Source of the DNA: Pseudomonas arcuscaelestis
Lineage (GTDB): Bacteria > Pseudomonadota > Gammaproteobacteria > Pseudomonadales > Pseudomonadaceae
DNA: 64,000 nt
Assembly: GCF_016881005.1 (NCBI RefSeq)
Contig: NZ_JACOPV010000016.1
Coordinates: 62,001-126,000 of the forward strand
Reading direction: 5' to 3'
Of this stretch, positions 10,293-18,703 are shown one piece after another. How positions within the stretch are numbered: the first letter of the stretch is position 1; each line of letters starts with the position of its first letter. The notes beneath the pieces were generated by a model, which worked only from the letters and a program-made list of their open reading frames with translations, ran no database searches and was not told where the DNA came from. The position numbers were made by a program, and so were the translations under genes.

Positions 10293-11021
10293 ATGCTGGG
10301 GTTCTGGATTGCCTTGCAGTTCCTCAGCAGTTTGCCGGTGCGCCTGCCGGGCATGCCGTCAGCCGCGCAGATGGGCCGCTCGGTGCTGTTCTATCCACTC
10401 GTGGGATTGCTGTTCGGGGTATTGCTCTGGGGCTTGCACGCGTTGCTCGAAGGCAGTCCGGTGCTCTTGCATGCGGCCTTGCTCCTTAGCGCCTGGGTCG
10501 TGCTCAGTGGTGGCCTGCATCTGGATGGTCTGGCTGACAGCGCTGATGCCTGGCTCGGTGGCTTCGGTGACCGCGAACGTACCCTGGAAATCATGAAGGA
10601 TCCGCGCAGCGGCCCCATTGCGGTGGTGACGCTGGTATTGGTGCTATTGCTCAAGTTTTGCGCGGTACTGGTGCTGGTGGAGCGCGGGCAAGGCGTGTTG
10701 CTGATACTGGCGCCTCTGCTGGGTCGAGCGTCATTACTGGGGCTGTTTCTCTGCACCCCTTATGTTCGGTCTGGTGGAATAGGCCAGGCCTTGGCCGATC
10801 ATTTGCCGCGACGAAGTGCGGCATGGGCGCTCTTTGCCAGTTTTGCCCTGTGTTTGTGTATCGCAGGTCTGCAAGGTTTGTATGTATTGATCGTCGCAGG
10901 CGTAGCCTTTTTCTGGCTTCGTCGAGTGATGATTCGGCGCTTGGGTGGGACTACCGGCGACACTGCCGGTGCCCTCCTGGAATTGCTGGAGTTGGCGGTT
11001 TTGCTCGGTTTGACCCTGTAA
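10293..11021 (+). CDS. cobS: Adenosylcobinamide-GDP ribazoletransferase (cobalamin synthase)
   Basis: 242-residue polytopic inner-membrane protein, the last gene of the operon. Family blocks FLSSLPVRLPG, FYPLVGLLFG and GGLHLDGLADSADAW, followed by MKDPRSGPIA, are clear; the aspartates of the HLDG-x-AD-x-xDA stretch bind metal. It joins AdoCbi-GDP and alpha-ribazole to complete adenosylcobalamin (or its phosphate). Starts 1 bp after cobC. Also known as cobV. Confidence 0.95.
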   Translation: MLGFWIALQFLSSLPVRLPGMPSAAQMGRSVLFYPLVGLLFGVLLWGLHALLEGSPVLLHAALLLSAWVVLSGGLHLDGLADSADAWLGGFGDRERTLEIMKDPRSGPIAVVTLVLVLLLKFCAVLVLVERGQGVLLILAPLLGRASLLGLFLCTPYVRSGGIGQALADHLPRRSAAWALFASFALCLCIAGLQGLYVLIVAGVAFFWLRRVMIRRLGGTTGDTAGALLELLELAVLLGLTL

Positions 11022-11099
11022 TTGCTTGTAATCAGGGCGTCATTTCCCTGGTCGAATTCAGGCGTATGCTCGCCCATTTCTTGGGCATGGAGGTGGCAT

Positions 11100-12284
11100 A
11101 TGCGAGGGGTGTTGAAGAGCATGCTGGTGGTGCTGTGCTGTTTTGTCGCCAGCGCCAAGGCTGCAGACCTGATCGACTTCTGGGATGCCCCCCGCCACGG
11201 CGGCAACAGTTTCAACCGACTGCCGCCTGATCAGGCGTATTTTCAGGCGCTCAGGGATTACGGGGCTACCTGGGTGCGTTTGTCTTATGACAAATGGCAG
11301 CCGGCAAATCGCGACTTTCTGTTGGGTGATGCAGATGGCTACGCAGGTTTGGCAGGGGCAGACCTTACGCAACTGCGCAAAGTGCTCGATGCTGCCCATG
11401 CTGCCGGACTCAAAGTTGTCATCGCACCGCTGTCGTTGCCCGGTATGCGCTGGGCGCAGAACAACAGCAATCGCTTTGACGACCGTCTCTGGCAGGACAA
11501 AGCCTGGTGGGATCAATCTGCGGCCTTCTGGCGCGACCTGGCCAGGCAACTCAAGGATCATCCGGCAGTCGCTGCCTACAACCTTATCAACGAGCCTGCG
11601 CCGGAAAAAATGGCCGGGCTGGCCGAGCACGCGCCAGCTGCCGCCATGCGCGCCTGGTATCAGCAACAGCAGGGTAGCGCCCGTGATCTGCCGGCTTTTT
11701 ATCGGCATATCATTACGGCCATTCGTGAAGTCGACCCGCTGACCCCGGTAATGGTCGATGCCGGTTGGTACGCAGCGGCTGATGCCTTTGCCTATTGGCC
11801 GCAAGCGTTGGCGGATCAGCGAGTGCTGTACAGCTTCCATATGTATGAGCCCTATCACGCCACGAGCGCACCTAACCTGGCTCGCGCGAAGCCCTATGCT
11901 TATCCAGGGTCGGTCCCCTTTGCCGGGCAGACCCAGAACTGGGACAGCGCCAGGGTTGAGGCGTACCTGCAAAAGCCTTGGCAATGGGCGCAAGCACAGC
12001 AAGTGCCGGCCAATCGCCTGGTGGCCGGCGAGTTCGGCTGCATGCGGCGCTTGGCGGGGTGTCGGCAATACCTTGATGACGTGCTGGGCCCCCTTGATCG
12101 GGCAAAGCTGCATTGGGCTTTCTACAGCTTTCGTGAGGACAGCTGGGATGGCATGGATTACGAGTTGGGAGCCACCAAGGTGCCCTGGGCTTACTGGCAG
12201 GCGATAGAGCAGCAACTTCCAGACCCGTTGAAGCGTCAGGCCACGGGCGAGTTCGAACCGATTCGCAAGCGCTTGCAGCCGTAG
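11100..12284 (+). CDS. Secreted glycoside hydrolase family 5 (cellulase-type)
   Basis: 394 residues with an N-terminal signal peptide (LKSMLVVLCCFVASAKA). The catalytic core has GH5 features: NLINEPAP with the acid/base Glu165, a FHMYEPYHAT block, and GEFGC with the nucleophile Glu311. It probably hydrolyses a beta-glucan or similar polysaccharide outside the cytoplasm; the substrate cannot be read from the sequence. The start at 11100 has GGAGGTGGCAT just upstream. It begins 78 bp after cobS on the same strand and may be read from the cob operon or its own promoter. Confidence 0.85.
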   Translation: MRGVLKSMLVVLCCFVASAKAADLIDFWDAPRHGGNSFNRLPPDQAYFQALRDYGATWVRLSYDKWQPANRDFLLGDADGYAGLAGADLTQLRKVLDAAHAAGLKVVIAPLSLPGMRWAQNNSNRFDDRLWQDKAWWDQSAAFWRDLARQLKDHPAVAAYNLINEPAPEKMAGLAEHAPAAAMRAWYQQQQGSARDLPAFYRHIITAIREVDPLTPVMVDAGWYAAADAFAYWPQALADQRVLYSFHMYEPYHATSAPNLARAKPYAYPGSVPFAGQTQNWDSARVEAYLQKPWQWAQAQQVPANRLVAGEFGCMRRLAGCRQYLDDVLGPLDRAKLHWAFYSFREDSWDGMDYELGATKVPWAYWQAIEQQLPDPLKRQATGEFEPIRKRLQP

Positions 12285-12316
12285 CCCTAACAGGAAAATA
12301 CTTGCTGTGAGGTTAA

Positions 12317-12334
12317 TGCGGGTATATACACGTA
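12317..12334 (+). promoter_or_regulatory. Probable MarR operator, left site
   Basis: TGCGGGTATATACACGTA, immediately before the marR-type start codon, is an imperfect copy of the perfect palindrome at 12756-12775. Two such sites flanking the regulator suggest that it controls itself and the transporter. Confidence 0.65.
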
Positions 12335-12337
12335 ATC

Positions 12338-12742
12338 ATGTTGACCAGTGAATGCATCTGCACCCATCTGCGTCGTGCTGCCCGTGGGGTCAGTCGACAC
12401 TATGACGAAGCGCTTGAAGGCTTCGGGGTCAATGTCGCGCAGTTTTCGCTATTGCGCCATTTGCGTCGTCTTGATCAGCCGAGTATTTCAACGCTGGCCG
12501 ATGCCATGGGCCTGGACCGCAGCACCCTGGGTCGAAACCTGCGGGTATTGGAAGCTGAAGGGCTGGTGGCACTGGCAGAAGGTCGGGATCTGCGTAATCG
12601 CCTGGTGCTGCTTACTGACCAGGGCCAGGCCCGTTTGCAGTTGGCTGAGCCGGCGTGGGAAAAGGCCCAGGCGCGCATGATCGAGACCTTGGGAGCGGGG
12701 CAGCGTGATGAGCTGGTACGTCTGCTTGAGCTGCTTGCCTGA
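12338..12742 (+). CDS. MarR-family transcriptional regulator
   Basis: 134-residue winged-helix protein. The segment ISTLADAMGLDRSTLGRNLRVLEAEGLVAL is the recognition helix-turn-helix, followed by a DLRNRLVLLTDQG wing, as in MarR/SlyA proteins. It is transcribed towards the MFS gene 62 bp downstream, with matching palindromes before both genes, so it is probably the ligand-relieved repressor of that transporter. The ligand is unknown. Confidence 0.9.
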   Translation: MLTSECICTHLRRAARGVSRHYDEALEGFGVNVAQFSLLRHLRRLDQPSISTLADAMGLDRSTLGRNLRVLEAEGLVALAEGRDLRNRLVLLTDQGQARLQLAEPAWEKAQARMIETLGAGQRDELVRLLELLA

Positions 12743-12755
12743 TTTTCCCGACTTA

Positions 12756-12775
12756 AAACGGGTATATACCCGTTT
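12756..12775 (+). promoter_or_regulatory. Probable MarR operator, perfect 20-bp palindrome
   Basis: AAACGGGTATATACCCGTTT reads the same on both strands and lies 30 bp before the MFS start. Its core, CGGGTATATAC, recurs before the MarR gene. Confidence 0.75.
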
Positions 12776-12804
12776 AACCTTGCAGCGTAGTGGAGAAAAC
12801 AATA

Positions 12805-14007
12805 ATGACATCGGTATGGCGAACCAGTGGTTGGATTCTCCTGGGGGCCGCGTTGATTCTGGCCCTCTCACTGGGGGTGCGGCACGGCTTTGGCTTGTTC
12901 CTGGCGCCCATGAGTGCAGATTTTGGCTGGGGGCGAGGGGTTTTTGCCTTTGCCATTGCCTTGCAGAATCTGATTTGGGGGCTGGCGCAACCTTTCGCAG
13001 GGGCCTTGGCTGATCGCTTGGGCGCGGCAAAAGTAGTGATGGTCGGGGGGATTCTCTATGCCGTCGGCTTGGTGCTGATGGGAATGTCGGATTCGGCCCT
13101 GACCTTGTCGCTCAGTGCTGGCCTGTTGATCGGTATTGGCCTTTCCGGTACTTCGTTTTCGGTAATCCTGGGTGTGGTCGGTCGTGCCGTACCCGCCGAA
13201 AAACGCAGCATGGCCATGGGCATCGCCAGTGCCGCCGGATCGTTCGGCCAATTCGCCATGCTGCCCGGCACCCTTGGTCTGATTGGCTGGCTTGGCTGGT
13301 CGGCAGCCTTGTTGGTGCTGGGCTTGCTGGTAGCCTTCATTGTGCCGCTGGTGGGCTTGTTGAAAGATCGGCCGCTGCCCAGCCAGGGTGTCGAGCAGAG
13401 TCTTGGCCAGGCGTTGCATGAAGCTTGTTCGCATTCCGGCTTCTGGCTGCTGGCGCTGGGCTTTTTCGTCTGTGGTTTTCAAGTGGTGTTCATCGGTGTC
13501 CATATTCCGGCTTACCTGGTCGACCAGCATTTGCCAGCCACCATCGGCACGACGGTGCTGGCGCTGGTAGGGCTGTTCAATATCGTCGGGACCTATACTG
13601 CCGGCTGGCTGGGTGGGCGCATGTCCAAGCCGCGCTTGCTGGCGGCGCTGTATTTGCTACGTGCAGTGGTCATTGTGTTGTTCCTCTGGGCGCCGGTCAC
13701 TCAGTTGAGTGCCTACCTGTTTGGCATCGCCATGGGCTTGTTGTGGCTGTCGACAGTACCCTTGACCAACGGCACGGTAGCGACGCTGTTTGGTGTGCGT
13801 AACTTGTCGATGCTCGGTGGCATTGTCTTCCTGTTCCACCAGCTGGGTGCATTCCTTGGCGGGTGGCTGGGTGGTGTGGTGTATGACAAAACGGGTAACT
13901 ATGACTTGGTCTGGCAGATATCGATCGCCCTCAGCCTGATTGCAGCGGCGCTCAACTGGCCGGTGCGTGAGCGCCCGGTGGCGCGCTTGCAGGCGCAAGC
14001 GGCATGA
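12805..14007 (+). CDS. MFS transporter
   Basis: 400 residues with about twelve hydrophobic segments and the MFS loop block AGALADRLGAAKVV between helices 2 and 3. The overall shape (RHGFGLFLAPMSADFGWGRGVFAFAIALQN) resembles the oxalate/formate and monocarboxylate antiporter-like group. It sits behind a MarR repressor, so an exporter of the MarR ligand is possible. I chose the ATG at 12805 with GGAG upstream; a GTG at 12790 is in frame. It overlaps the next small gene by 4 bp. Confidence 0.85.
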   Translation: MTSVWRTSGWILLGAALILALSLGVRHGFGLFLAPMSADFGWGRGVFAFAIALQNLIWGLAQPFAGALADRLGAAKVVMVGGILYAVGLVLMGMSDSALTLSLSAGLLIGIGLSGTSFSVILGVVGRAVPAEKRSMAMGIASAAGSFGQFAMLPGTLGLIGWLGWSAALLVLGLLVAFIVPLVGLLKDRPLPSQGVEQSLGQALHEACSHSGFWLLALGFFVCGFQVVFIGVHIPAYLVDQHLPATIGTTVLALVGLFNIVGTYTAGWLGGRMSKPRLLAALYLLRAVVIVLFLWAPVTQLSAYLFGIAMGLLWLSTVPLTNGTVATLFGVRNLSMLGGIVFLFHQLGAFLGGWLGGVVYDKTGNYDLVWQISIALSLIAAALNWPVRERPVARLQAQAA

Positions 14008-14126
14008 GCCGCCTTGCCTTGCGCGGGGGCCTGGCGTTGGCCGCGCTATTGCTGTTGGCCCTGATCTGGTGGGGTTGGCACGAAGGTGGCTTGGCGCTGA
14101 TGCAGTTGGGCATGGGCGTGTGCTGA
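14004..14126 (+). CDS. Small single-pass membrane peptide
   Basis: A 40-codon frame overlaps the MFS stop in an ATGA arrangement. The product begins MSRLALRGG and continues with a Leu/Ala-rich hydrophobic stretch and a WWGW motif, so it is probably one transmembrane helix. The tight overlap argues that it is translated with the transporter and may be an accessory peptide. I do not recognise a family. Confidence 0.5.
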   Translation: MSRLALRGGLALAALLLLALIWWGWHEGGLALMQLGMGVC

Positions 14127-14170
14127 GCGTATCCTGCAAGCTATAAGGCTTGATCAAAGGAGAGACGACA

Positions 14171-14728
14171 ATGCGCGCACGCTGGATGTTGGTTCCGCTG
14201 TTCACCCTCATGGCTGCAGCAACGGCGCAGGCGGCCGGGTGTCCGGCGCTGCTTGAGAAGCAAGGCAGCTTGCCGGAACTGCGCGGCAAGGAGCAGATCG
14301 ACTTGTGCGAGCGCTTTGCCGGCAAGCCGCTGGTGGTGATCAATACGGCCAGTTACTGTGGTTTTGCACCGCAGTTCGAAGGCCTTGAGAGCGTTTACAA
14401 GACCTACCACGAGCAAGGCCTGGAAATGCTTGGCGTACCGTCCAACGACTTCAAGCAGGAAGACGCTGACCTGGAAAAGACCGCCAAGGTTTGTTACGCC
14501 AATTACGGCGTTACCTTCACCATGACCAAGCCGCAGCCGGTACGCGGCAGCGATGCGACAGCGCTGTTCAAGGAGCTGGCTGAGCAGAGTAGTGCGCCGA
14601 AGTGGAATTTCTACAAGTACGTGGTCGATCGCCAAGGCAAAGTCGTCGCCAGCTTTTCCAGCCTGACCAAACCCAATGATCCCGAGTTCACGGCCGCTAT
14701 CGAGAAGGCCATCGCTTCACAGCCGTGA
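14171..14728 (+). CDS. Periplasmic glutathione peroxidase family protein
   Basis: 185 residues. A cleavable signal peptide ending near AQAA sends it to the periplasm. The catalytic motif is [16 protein letters not shown] with Cys63 in place of selenocysteine, and the WNFYKYVVD block supplies the conserved Trp-Asn. Cys-type enzymes of this family often use thioredoxin-like donors rather than glutathione. The start at 14171 has AAAGGAGAG upstream; an in-frame start at 14150 would spoil the signal peptide. Confidence 0.9.
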   Translation: MRARWMLVPLFTLMAAATAQAAGCPALLEKQGSLPELRGKEQIDLCERFAGKPLVVINTASYCGFAPQFEGLESVYKTYHEQGLEMLGVPSNDFKQEDADLEKTAKVCYANYGVTFTMTKPQPVRGSDATALFKELAEQSSAPKWNFYKYVVDRQGKVVASFSSLTKPNDPEFTAAIEKAIASQP

Positions 14729-14737
14729 ATGGCTTGA

Positions 14738-15001
14738 TCAGTGGCTGGGATGAACAGTCCAGGCCACCAGTTTGAGCACAATCGGGCGCACTACCAGAAC
14801 GCAGGCGAAAGCGACCGGCATGGCGAGCTGATAAGCCTTGAACACATGGTGCAGGTAGTTGGCGTCGATGCCGGCGGTGGCTGCCGTGATCACGAAGCAC
14901 ATCAAAAAGGCCATGATGGCTGACATATAGAATGCAAATACATAAGGGGTGGCGCGCACGCCAAGCTTGAGTCGGCCAAGGCCGACCTTCTGTGTTGTCA
15001 T
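14738..15001 (-). CDS. DUF2798 family membrane protein
   Basis: 87 residues with two hydrophobic helices, one beginning at YVFAFYMSAIMAFLMC and one at LAMPVAFACVLVVRPIVLKL, the pattern of the DUF2798 family. Function unknown. The ATG at 15001 has AAGGAGTC upstream and is preferred over one at 15040. It is divergent from a LysR gene 115 bp away, which is probably its regulator. Confidence 0.75.
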   Translation of the reverse strand: MTTQKVGLGRLKLGVRATPYVFAFYMSAIMAFLMCFVITAATAGIDANYLHHVFKAYQLAMPVAFACVLVVRPIVLKLVAWTVHPSH

Positions 15002-15076
15002 GAAGACTCCTTGTTGATTATCGAGGTTGCAGACTAGCAAGCGCCATTGAGCGCAGGTAGACGAGGCGAGCTTAGG

Positions 15077-15088
15077 TCTTTATAAAGA
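15077..15088 (+). promoter_or_regulatory. Palindrome between divergent DUF2798 and LysR genes
   Basis: TCTTTATAAAGA is a perfect 12-bp palindrome with a LysR-like T-N-A spacing, flanked by AGG and AACCT half-arms. It is a candidate LysR binding site 29 bp before the regulator's start. Confidence 0.4.
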
Positions 15089-15116
15089 AAACCTTACGAA
15101 TGCCGGATTGATCTGC

Positions 15117-16052
15117 ATGAACCTGCTGGGCTCGATTAAAAGTTTTATCAAAGTTGTCGAAGCAGGCAGCATCGCAGGCGGCGCGCGCACCCTGGGGTTG
15201 AGTGCGGCAGCTGTGAGCCAGAACATTGCGCGCCTTGAAGGTCACCTACAGGTCCGGCTGTTGTCGCGCACTACCCGGAGCATGGCGTTGACACCCGAGG
15301 GCACGCTGTACTACGACAAGGTCAAGCACATAGAGCGCGACCTTGAGCAGGCCTGTCTGGCGATCACCACGCCTGACAGTGAGCCTAAGGGGCGCTTGTG
15401 CATTGCTTCGACTTCGGCTTTTGGTCGCCATGCCGTGGCGCCGTTGATTCCTGAGTTCAGTGCTCGTTATCCGCAGCTTTCGATTGAACTGGTTACGAAT
15501 GACAGACGCGTCAATCATGCTCAGGAAGGCGTGGATGTCAGTATTCGTATCACCCCGCAGTTGGAAGATGGCTTGCTGGCGCGGCACATTACCCGCGTAC
15601 CTTTTATTTGCTGCGCCTCACCGGTTTATCTCGCCCAGGCCGGCTGGCCAGGTGCGCCGGAGGAACTCAAGCAGCACCGCTGCCTGGTGTTTCGTTATCC
15701 GGTAGACGGTCGATTCTTGCGATGGAGATTTGTCCGCGATGGCCTGCGTTTCGACGCTGAGTTCGGTGACGTGCTGATCAGTGACGACATCGACGTGCTT
15801 ACCCAGATGGCCATCAACCATGGTGGAATCGCTCGCCTTGCAGACTTCGTCGCCCGGCCGTTGATCGAGAGCGGACAGTTGGTTGCGCTTTTTGAGTATT
15901 CACAACCTGATCAGGTTTATGTGCAGGCGGAGCCGATGGATATCTACCTGTGTGTCGCCGATCGTTTTGCCATGACGCCCAAGGTGCGGGTATTTATGGA
16001 TTTTCTCCAGGAGCGTTTAGGCAACCTTTCGTTGCCCGATACGAGGGCATAA
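15117..16052 (+). CDS. LysR-family transcriptional regulator
   Basis: 311 residues. The N-terminal winged HTH contains FIKVVEAGSIAGGARTLGLSAAAVSQNIARLE, then a linker and a periplasmic-binding-like effector domain. The start at 15117 (MNLLGSIKSF) fits the family better than the upstream in-frame ATG at 15108. Divergent from the DUF2798 gene, which is its likeliest target. Its stop codon runs directly into a bidirectional terminator. Confidence 0.88.
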   Translation: MNLLGSIKSFIKVVEAGSIAGGARTLGLSAAAVSQNIARLEGHLQVRLLSRTTRSMALTPEGTLYYDKVKHIERDLEQACLAITTPDSEPKGRLCIASTSAFGRHAVAPLIPEFSARYPQLSIELVTNDRRVNHAQEGVDVSIRITPQLEDGLLARHITRVPFICCASPVYLAQAGWPGAPEELKQHRCLVFRYPVDGRFLRWRFVRDGLRFDAEFGDVLISDDIDVLTQMAINHGGIARLADFVARPLIESGQLVALFEYSQPDQVYVQAEPMDIYLCVADRFAMTPKVRVFMDFLQERLGNLSLPDTRA

Positions 16053-16076
16053 AAAAACCGCCCAAAGGCGGCTTTT
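16051..16076. terminator. Bidirectional intrinsic terminator
   Basis: The arms CCGCC and GGCGG, with a CAAA loop, are flanked by seven A on the left and four T on the right. It can end both the LysR and the fadL transcripts, which converge here. Confidence 0.85.
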
Positions 16077-16089
16077 CAACCAGTTGAAA

Positions 16090-17355
16090 TCAGAAGCGGT
16101 AGGTAAGGGAGGCACCCAGACCGTGAGCACTGTTTTCATATTTGCCGCTGTAGGAGCCTTTGGTTGGGCTGCTCAGGTCAACCTTGGTGTCTTCTTCCCA
16201 CAGGTAGGAATAGGCCAGGTCGATCGTCATGTCGTCTGTAGGGTTGTAACCGGCACCCAGGCTGAACACTTTACGATCGCCAGTTGGGATGCGCGGCGAG
16301 CGGTCGTGGTTGTTGGTTGGCGACTGGTCAACCGAGAAGCCGGCGCGCAGGGTCCATTCCTTGTTCAGCTTGTAGGCTGCACCAATGGCGTGAGCCCAGG
16401 TGTCATGCCAGTTCTGCTCTTCGCTAATCTGGCCAATTGCTGGTGCGAGTGGGCCAGGAACGCCTTTGTTGTTGACGGTGATGGCTTCCAGGCGGCTCCA
16501 GCGGGTCCAGGTGCTACCGGCGTAGAGAGTCCAGTTGGCATCCAGTTCGTGGGTAACCGAGAAGTCGACCGATTCAGGGGTTTTGATTTTCAGCGAAGCA
16601 TCGAATTTGTTGCCGCTGAATGGACCAAAGCCGGAGCCGCTGATCTTGGTATCGCCTTCGAGTTTGTAATCGACCATCGAGTGGTAGGTCAGGCCAACGC
16701 GGGTGCTGTCGGTTGCTTGAACCAGGACACCGACGTTGTAGCCGATGGCCGTGTCGTCACCGGAAATTTTCACTTTGCCGTCATTACGGCCTAGCGAACC
16801 AGCGTTGAGTGCAGCGGATTCCAGGGTGCCATCAATACGGTTGATGGTTGGGCCGAAACCAATCGACACCTTGTCGTTGAAGGCATAGCTGATGGTCGGC
16901 TGCAGGGTGACGACTTGAACTTCGCTCTTGCTGCCGAAGTAACGGCCGGCAAAACCGCTTTCATAGTCGGTGACCAGGCCGAAAGGTACGTACATGCCGA
17001 TACCGAAAGCCCAGTGCTCATCGATAGGCTTGACGTAGAACCCCATAGGTACGCCGACAAACGGCACCATGTCACCGTCGTTGCTACCACCGAAGGTGCC
17101 TTGGCCATTCTTGATGTCGGTTTTGGCAATAATGGCTGCGCCACCAACGGTGACTTGTTCGCGCTTGAGGCGCGACATACCGGCAGGGTTGCCGAATACA
17201 GTGCTGGCATCATCGGCAGATGAGGAACGCCCCGCAAAGCCTGTGCCCATACCGCTGACGCTTTGTTCGTTGAGGGCAAAGCCACTCGCGAACAGTTGAG
17301 TCGAAGCAAGCGTGACGGCCAGGCCAAGAGAGGTTTTGAGCATTACTTTTTTCAT
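16090..17355 (-). CDS. Outer-membrane long-chain fatty acid / hydrophobic compound channel (FadL/OmpP1/TodX)
   Basis: 421 residues with a signal peptide ending near LFASG and the mature start FALNEQSVSGMGTGFAGRSSSADDASTVFGNPAGMS, a strong FadL-family signature. The rest has alternating beta-strand character and ends in LTYRF, the terminal aromatic of outer-membrane barrels. It should let long-chain fatty acids or other hydrophobic molecules cross the outer membrane. AAGGAG precedes the start. Confidence 0.93.
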   Translation of the reverse strand: MKKVMLKTSLGLAVTLASTQLFASGFALNEQSVSGMGTGFAGRSSSADDASTVFGNPAGMSRLKREQVTVGGAAIIAKTDIKNGQGTFGGSNDGDMVPFVGVPMGFYVKPIDEHWAFGIGMYVPFGLVTDYESGFAGRYFGSKSEVQVVTLQPTISYAFNDKVSIGFGPTINRIDGTLESAALNAGSLGRNDGKVKISGDDTAIGYNVGVLVQATDSTRVGLTYHSMVDYKLEGDTKISGSGFGPFSGNKFDASLKIKTPESVDFSVTHELDANWTLYAGSTWTRWSRLEAITVNNKGVPGPLAPAIGQISEEQNWHDTWAHAIGAAYKLNKEWTLRAGFSVDQSPTNNHDRSPRIPTGDRKVFSLGAGYNPTDDMTIDLAYSYLWEEDTKVDLSSPTKGSYSGKYENSAHGLGASLTYRF

Positions 17356-17408
17356 TATTAGAACTCCTTGATATCTCCGGGGCGAAAATTACCAACATTT
17401 GGCCCGTA

Positions 17409-17420
17409 GCGCTATAGCGC
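17409..17420. promoter_or_regulatory. Palindrome upstream of fadL-type gene
   Basis: GCGCTATAGCGC is a perfect 12-bp palindrome, 54 bp before the fadL-type start. It does not match the PsrA operator I know from fatty-acid regulation. A regulator site is possible but unproven. Confidence 0.3.
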
Positions 17421-17502
17421 CGTATCGCAGGAGATAGAGCGGTTTTGTAGGACAATCCGACCAGATTTGTGGGGTTTTTCTGAATATGGAAAATGGTGAT
17501 TG

Positions 17503-17985
17503 CTAGCAGGCTTGGAGCGTCACCTGGGCGATGCAGTTTTGCCAGGCGCAGGTGAAGTCGCGCAGGCGCCCTTGAGGGTGAAAAGTTTGGCGCCAAATTC
17601 GCGCCAGGCCCAGCAGGTCGTCGGCAGCAGGAAGTGGGGGGGCTTGTTCCTCGATGAGCATCCAGGCAATGGCTGTGGCGTAGCGAAGGTTGACCGTCAG
17701 TTCCAGGTGCGGGCCGCTGAGGAAGGCGTGCTGGCTGGCCAGGCCACGGACCAGGCTGGCAAGTTCAGGGTCGCGGGCCAGGAACTGATCCCAGACGCTT
17801 TGGTGACGCATTTCACCGATACGGTAGAGGCCGTGGCCGCGTCGATCATGGAGCGCGGAGCCGAGGGCGGATTGGCTGGCGGCAACACCCAGCAACAATG
17901 CTTCAGCGCTTGCGCAGTGACGGCCCAGGTAGATCAGGGTCGGGCGGATGACAAATTGGCTCAACTCGCTCGCGGCGATACCCAT
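17503..17985 (-). CDS. Conserved protein resembling a lysozyme-like (SLT) fold, catalytic Glu replaced
   Basis: 160 residues, no signal peptide. The segment LLLGVAASQSALG (31-42), followed by GHGLYRI, lines up by eye with the transglycosylase pattern of a catalytic Glu-Ser then Gly-Leu-x-Gln-Ile, but residue 38 is Gln where the Glu should be. Similar frames (RPTLxxLG, then LLLG) occur, as I recall, in phage structural or lysozyme-like proteins. If the relation is real, this copy may bind rather than cut. The start at 17985 has GAGG five bases upstream; the longer frame from 18000 is less likely. Confidence 0.55.
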   Translation of the reverse strand: MGIAASELSQFVIRPTLIYLGRHCASAEALLLGVAASQSALGSALHDRRGHGLYRIGEMRHQSVWDQFLARDPELASLVRGLASQHAFLSGPHLELTVNLRYATAIAWMLIEEQAPPLPAADDLLGLARIWRQTFHPQGRLRDFTCAWQNCIAQVTLQAC

Positions 17986-18249
17986 AACACCCTCGAACAT
18001 TGGTTTGGCCGGCGGACACTGGGGCTTGGCAGCTGGTGAGTCGGTCAGGCCCGCCGGAAGCGGTGATGGCCGCTTGAGTTGAAGTGTAGTGTCATATTCG
18101 CGGTGTAAAGGCCTGTTTTTAAAACATTTGCAGCTTTTGGTTATAAATCATATGCCGTGTGGTGATTAGCGCTTCGCTTGCTATGGGCATAAAAAGGGTT
18201 CTTCGTGTTATCCCTGGTGGGTGATTCTGGGAGTGGACTGGGCTGGGCT
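17986..18249. other. Gene-free stretch upstream of the SLT-like gene
   Basis: No credible coding frame. It is AT-rich around 18110-18200, with interrupted arms TATGCC and GGGCATA about 30 bp apart. It could hold the promoter of the leftward gene at 17985. I see nothing else. Confidence 0.35.
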
Positions 18250-18540
18250 GGGATTTGAGGCTTATCCATTCAGTGCGGCGCCGCTGTCGGCCCCTTCCGC
18301 CCTTACGGCGGGTCCCTTTTGTCTTGGCAAAAGGAACCAAAACCGCTTGCTCCTGCATACGGCCCTACGCTGCGCTTCGGGTCCCCTCGCTACGGCACCT
18401 TCCAGGGCCACGCGGCCTACGACTTGCTTCGCCAAGTCTACGTCTCGCGTCTTCGGCTAACGCCGAAGGTGCTGCGCACCGCCCCTACAGGCACCTCCAC
18501 TCGGCCTGCTGAAGTCGCACTCCGCGGCGCCTGAGCTGAC
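18250..18540. repeat. Probable dispersed intergenic repeat
   Basis: A GC-rich block without a coding gene contains several nested inverted pairs, for example CCCTTTTG with CAAAAGG and CTTCGGCTAACGCCGAAG. The same kind of text (GGTCCCTTTTGTCTTGGC followed by AAAAGGAACC) recurs between genes in many Pseudomonas genomes, as I recall. The short frames across it look like artefacts. Copy number and edges need a genome search. Confidence 0.45.
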
Positions 18541-18652
18541 GTGCATGAAGATCAAGGCCAAGATCAGGATCAGGATGTGGATAAGCTCGCAGGCTCAATC
18601 CCCAAGCTGTCCAGCCAGGGGTTGTAGTCGCCGGGATTGCGTAACGACTTAT

Positions 18653-18680
18653 AAAAAAGCCCCGCGAGAGGGCGGGGCTT
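18653..18680 (-). terminator. Intrinsic terminator of the DUF3509 gene
   Basis: Read leftward, GCCCCGCC and GCGGGGC pair around CTCTC and are followed by six T. It lies 24 bp after the stop of the gene at 18704-18928. Confidence 0.88.
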
Positions 18681-18703
18681 GAGCTGCTGCAGCGAAGCGT
18701 GAA

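Noticed and set aside
18221-18534. Short plus-strand frames at 18221-18460, 18255-18512 and 18319-18534
   Set aside because: They overlap each other in three frames within a probable repeat and look non-coding.
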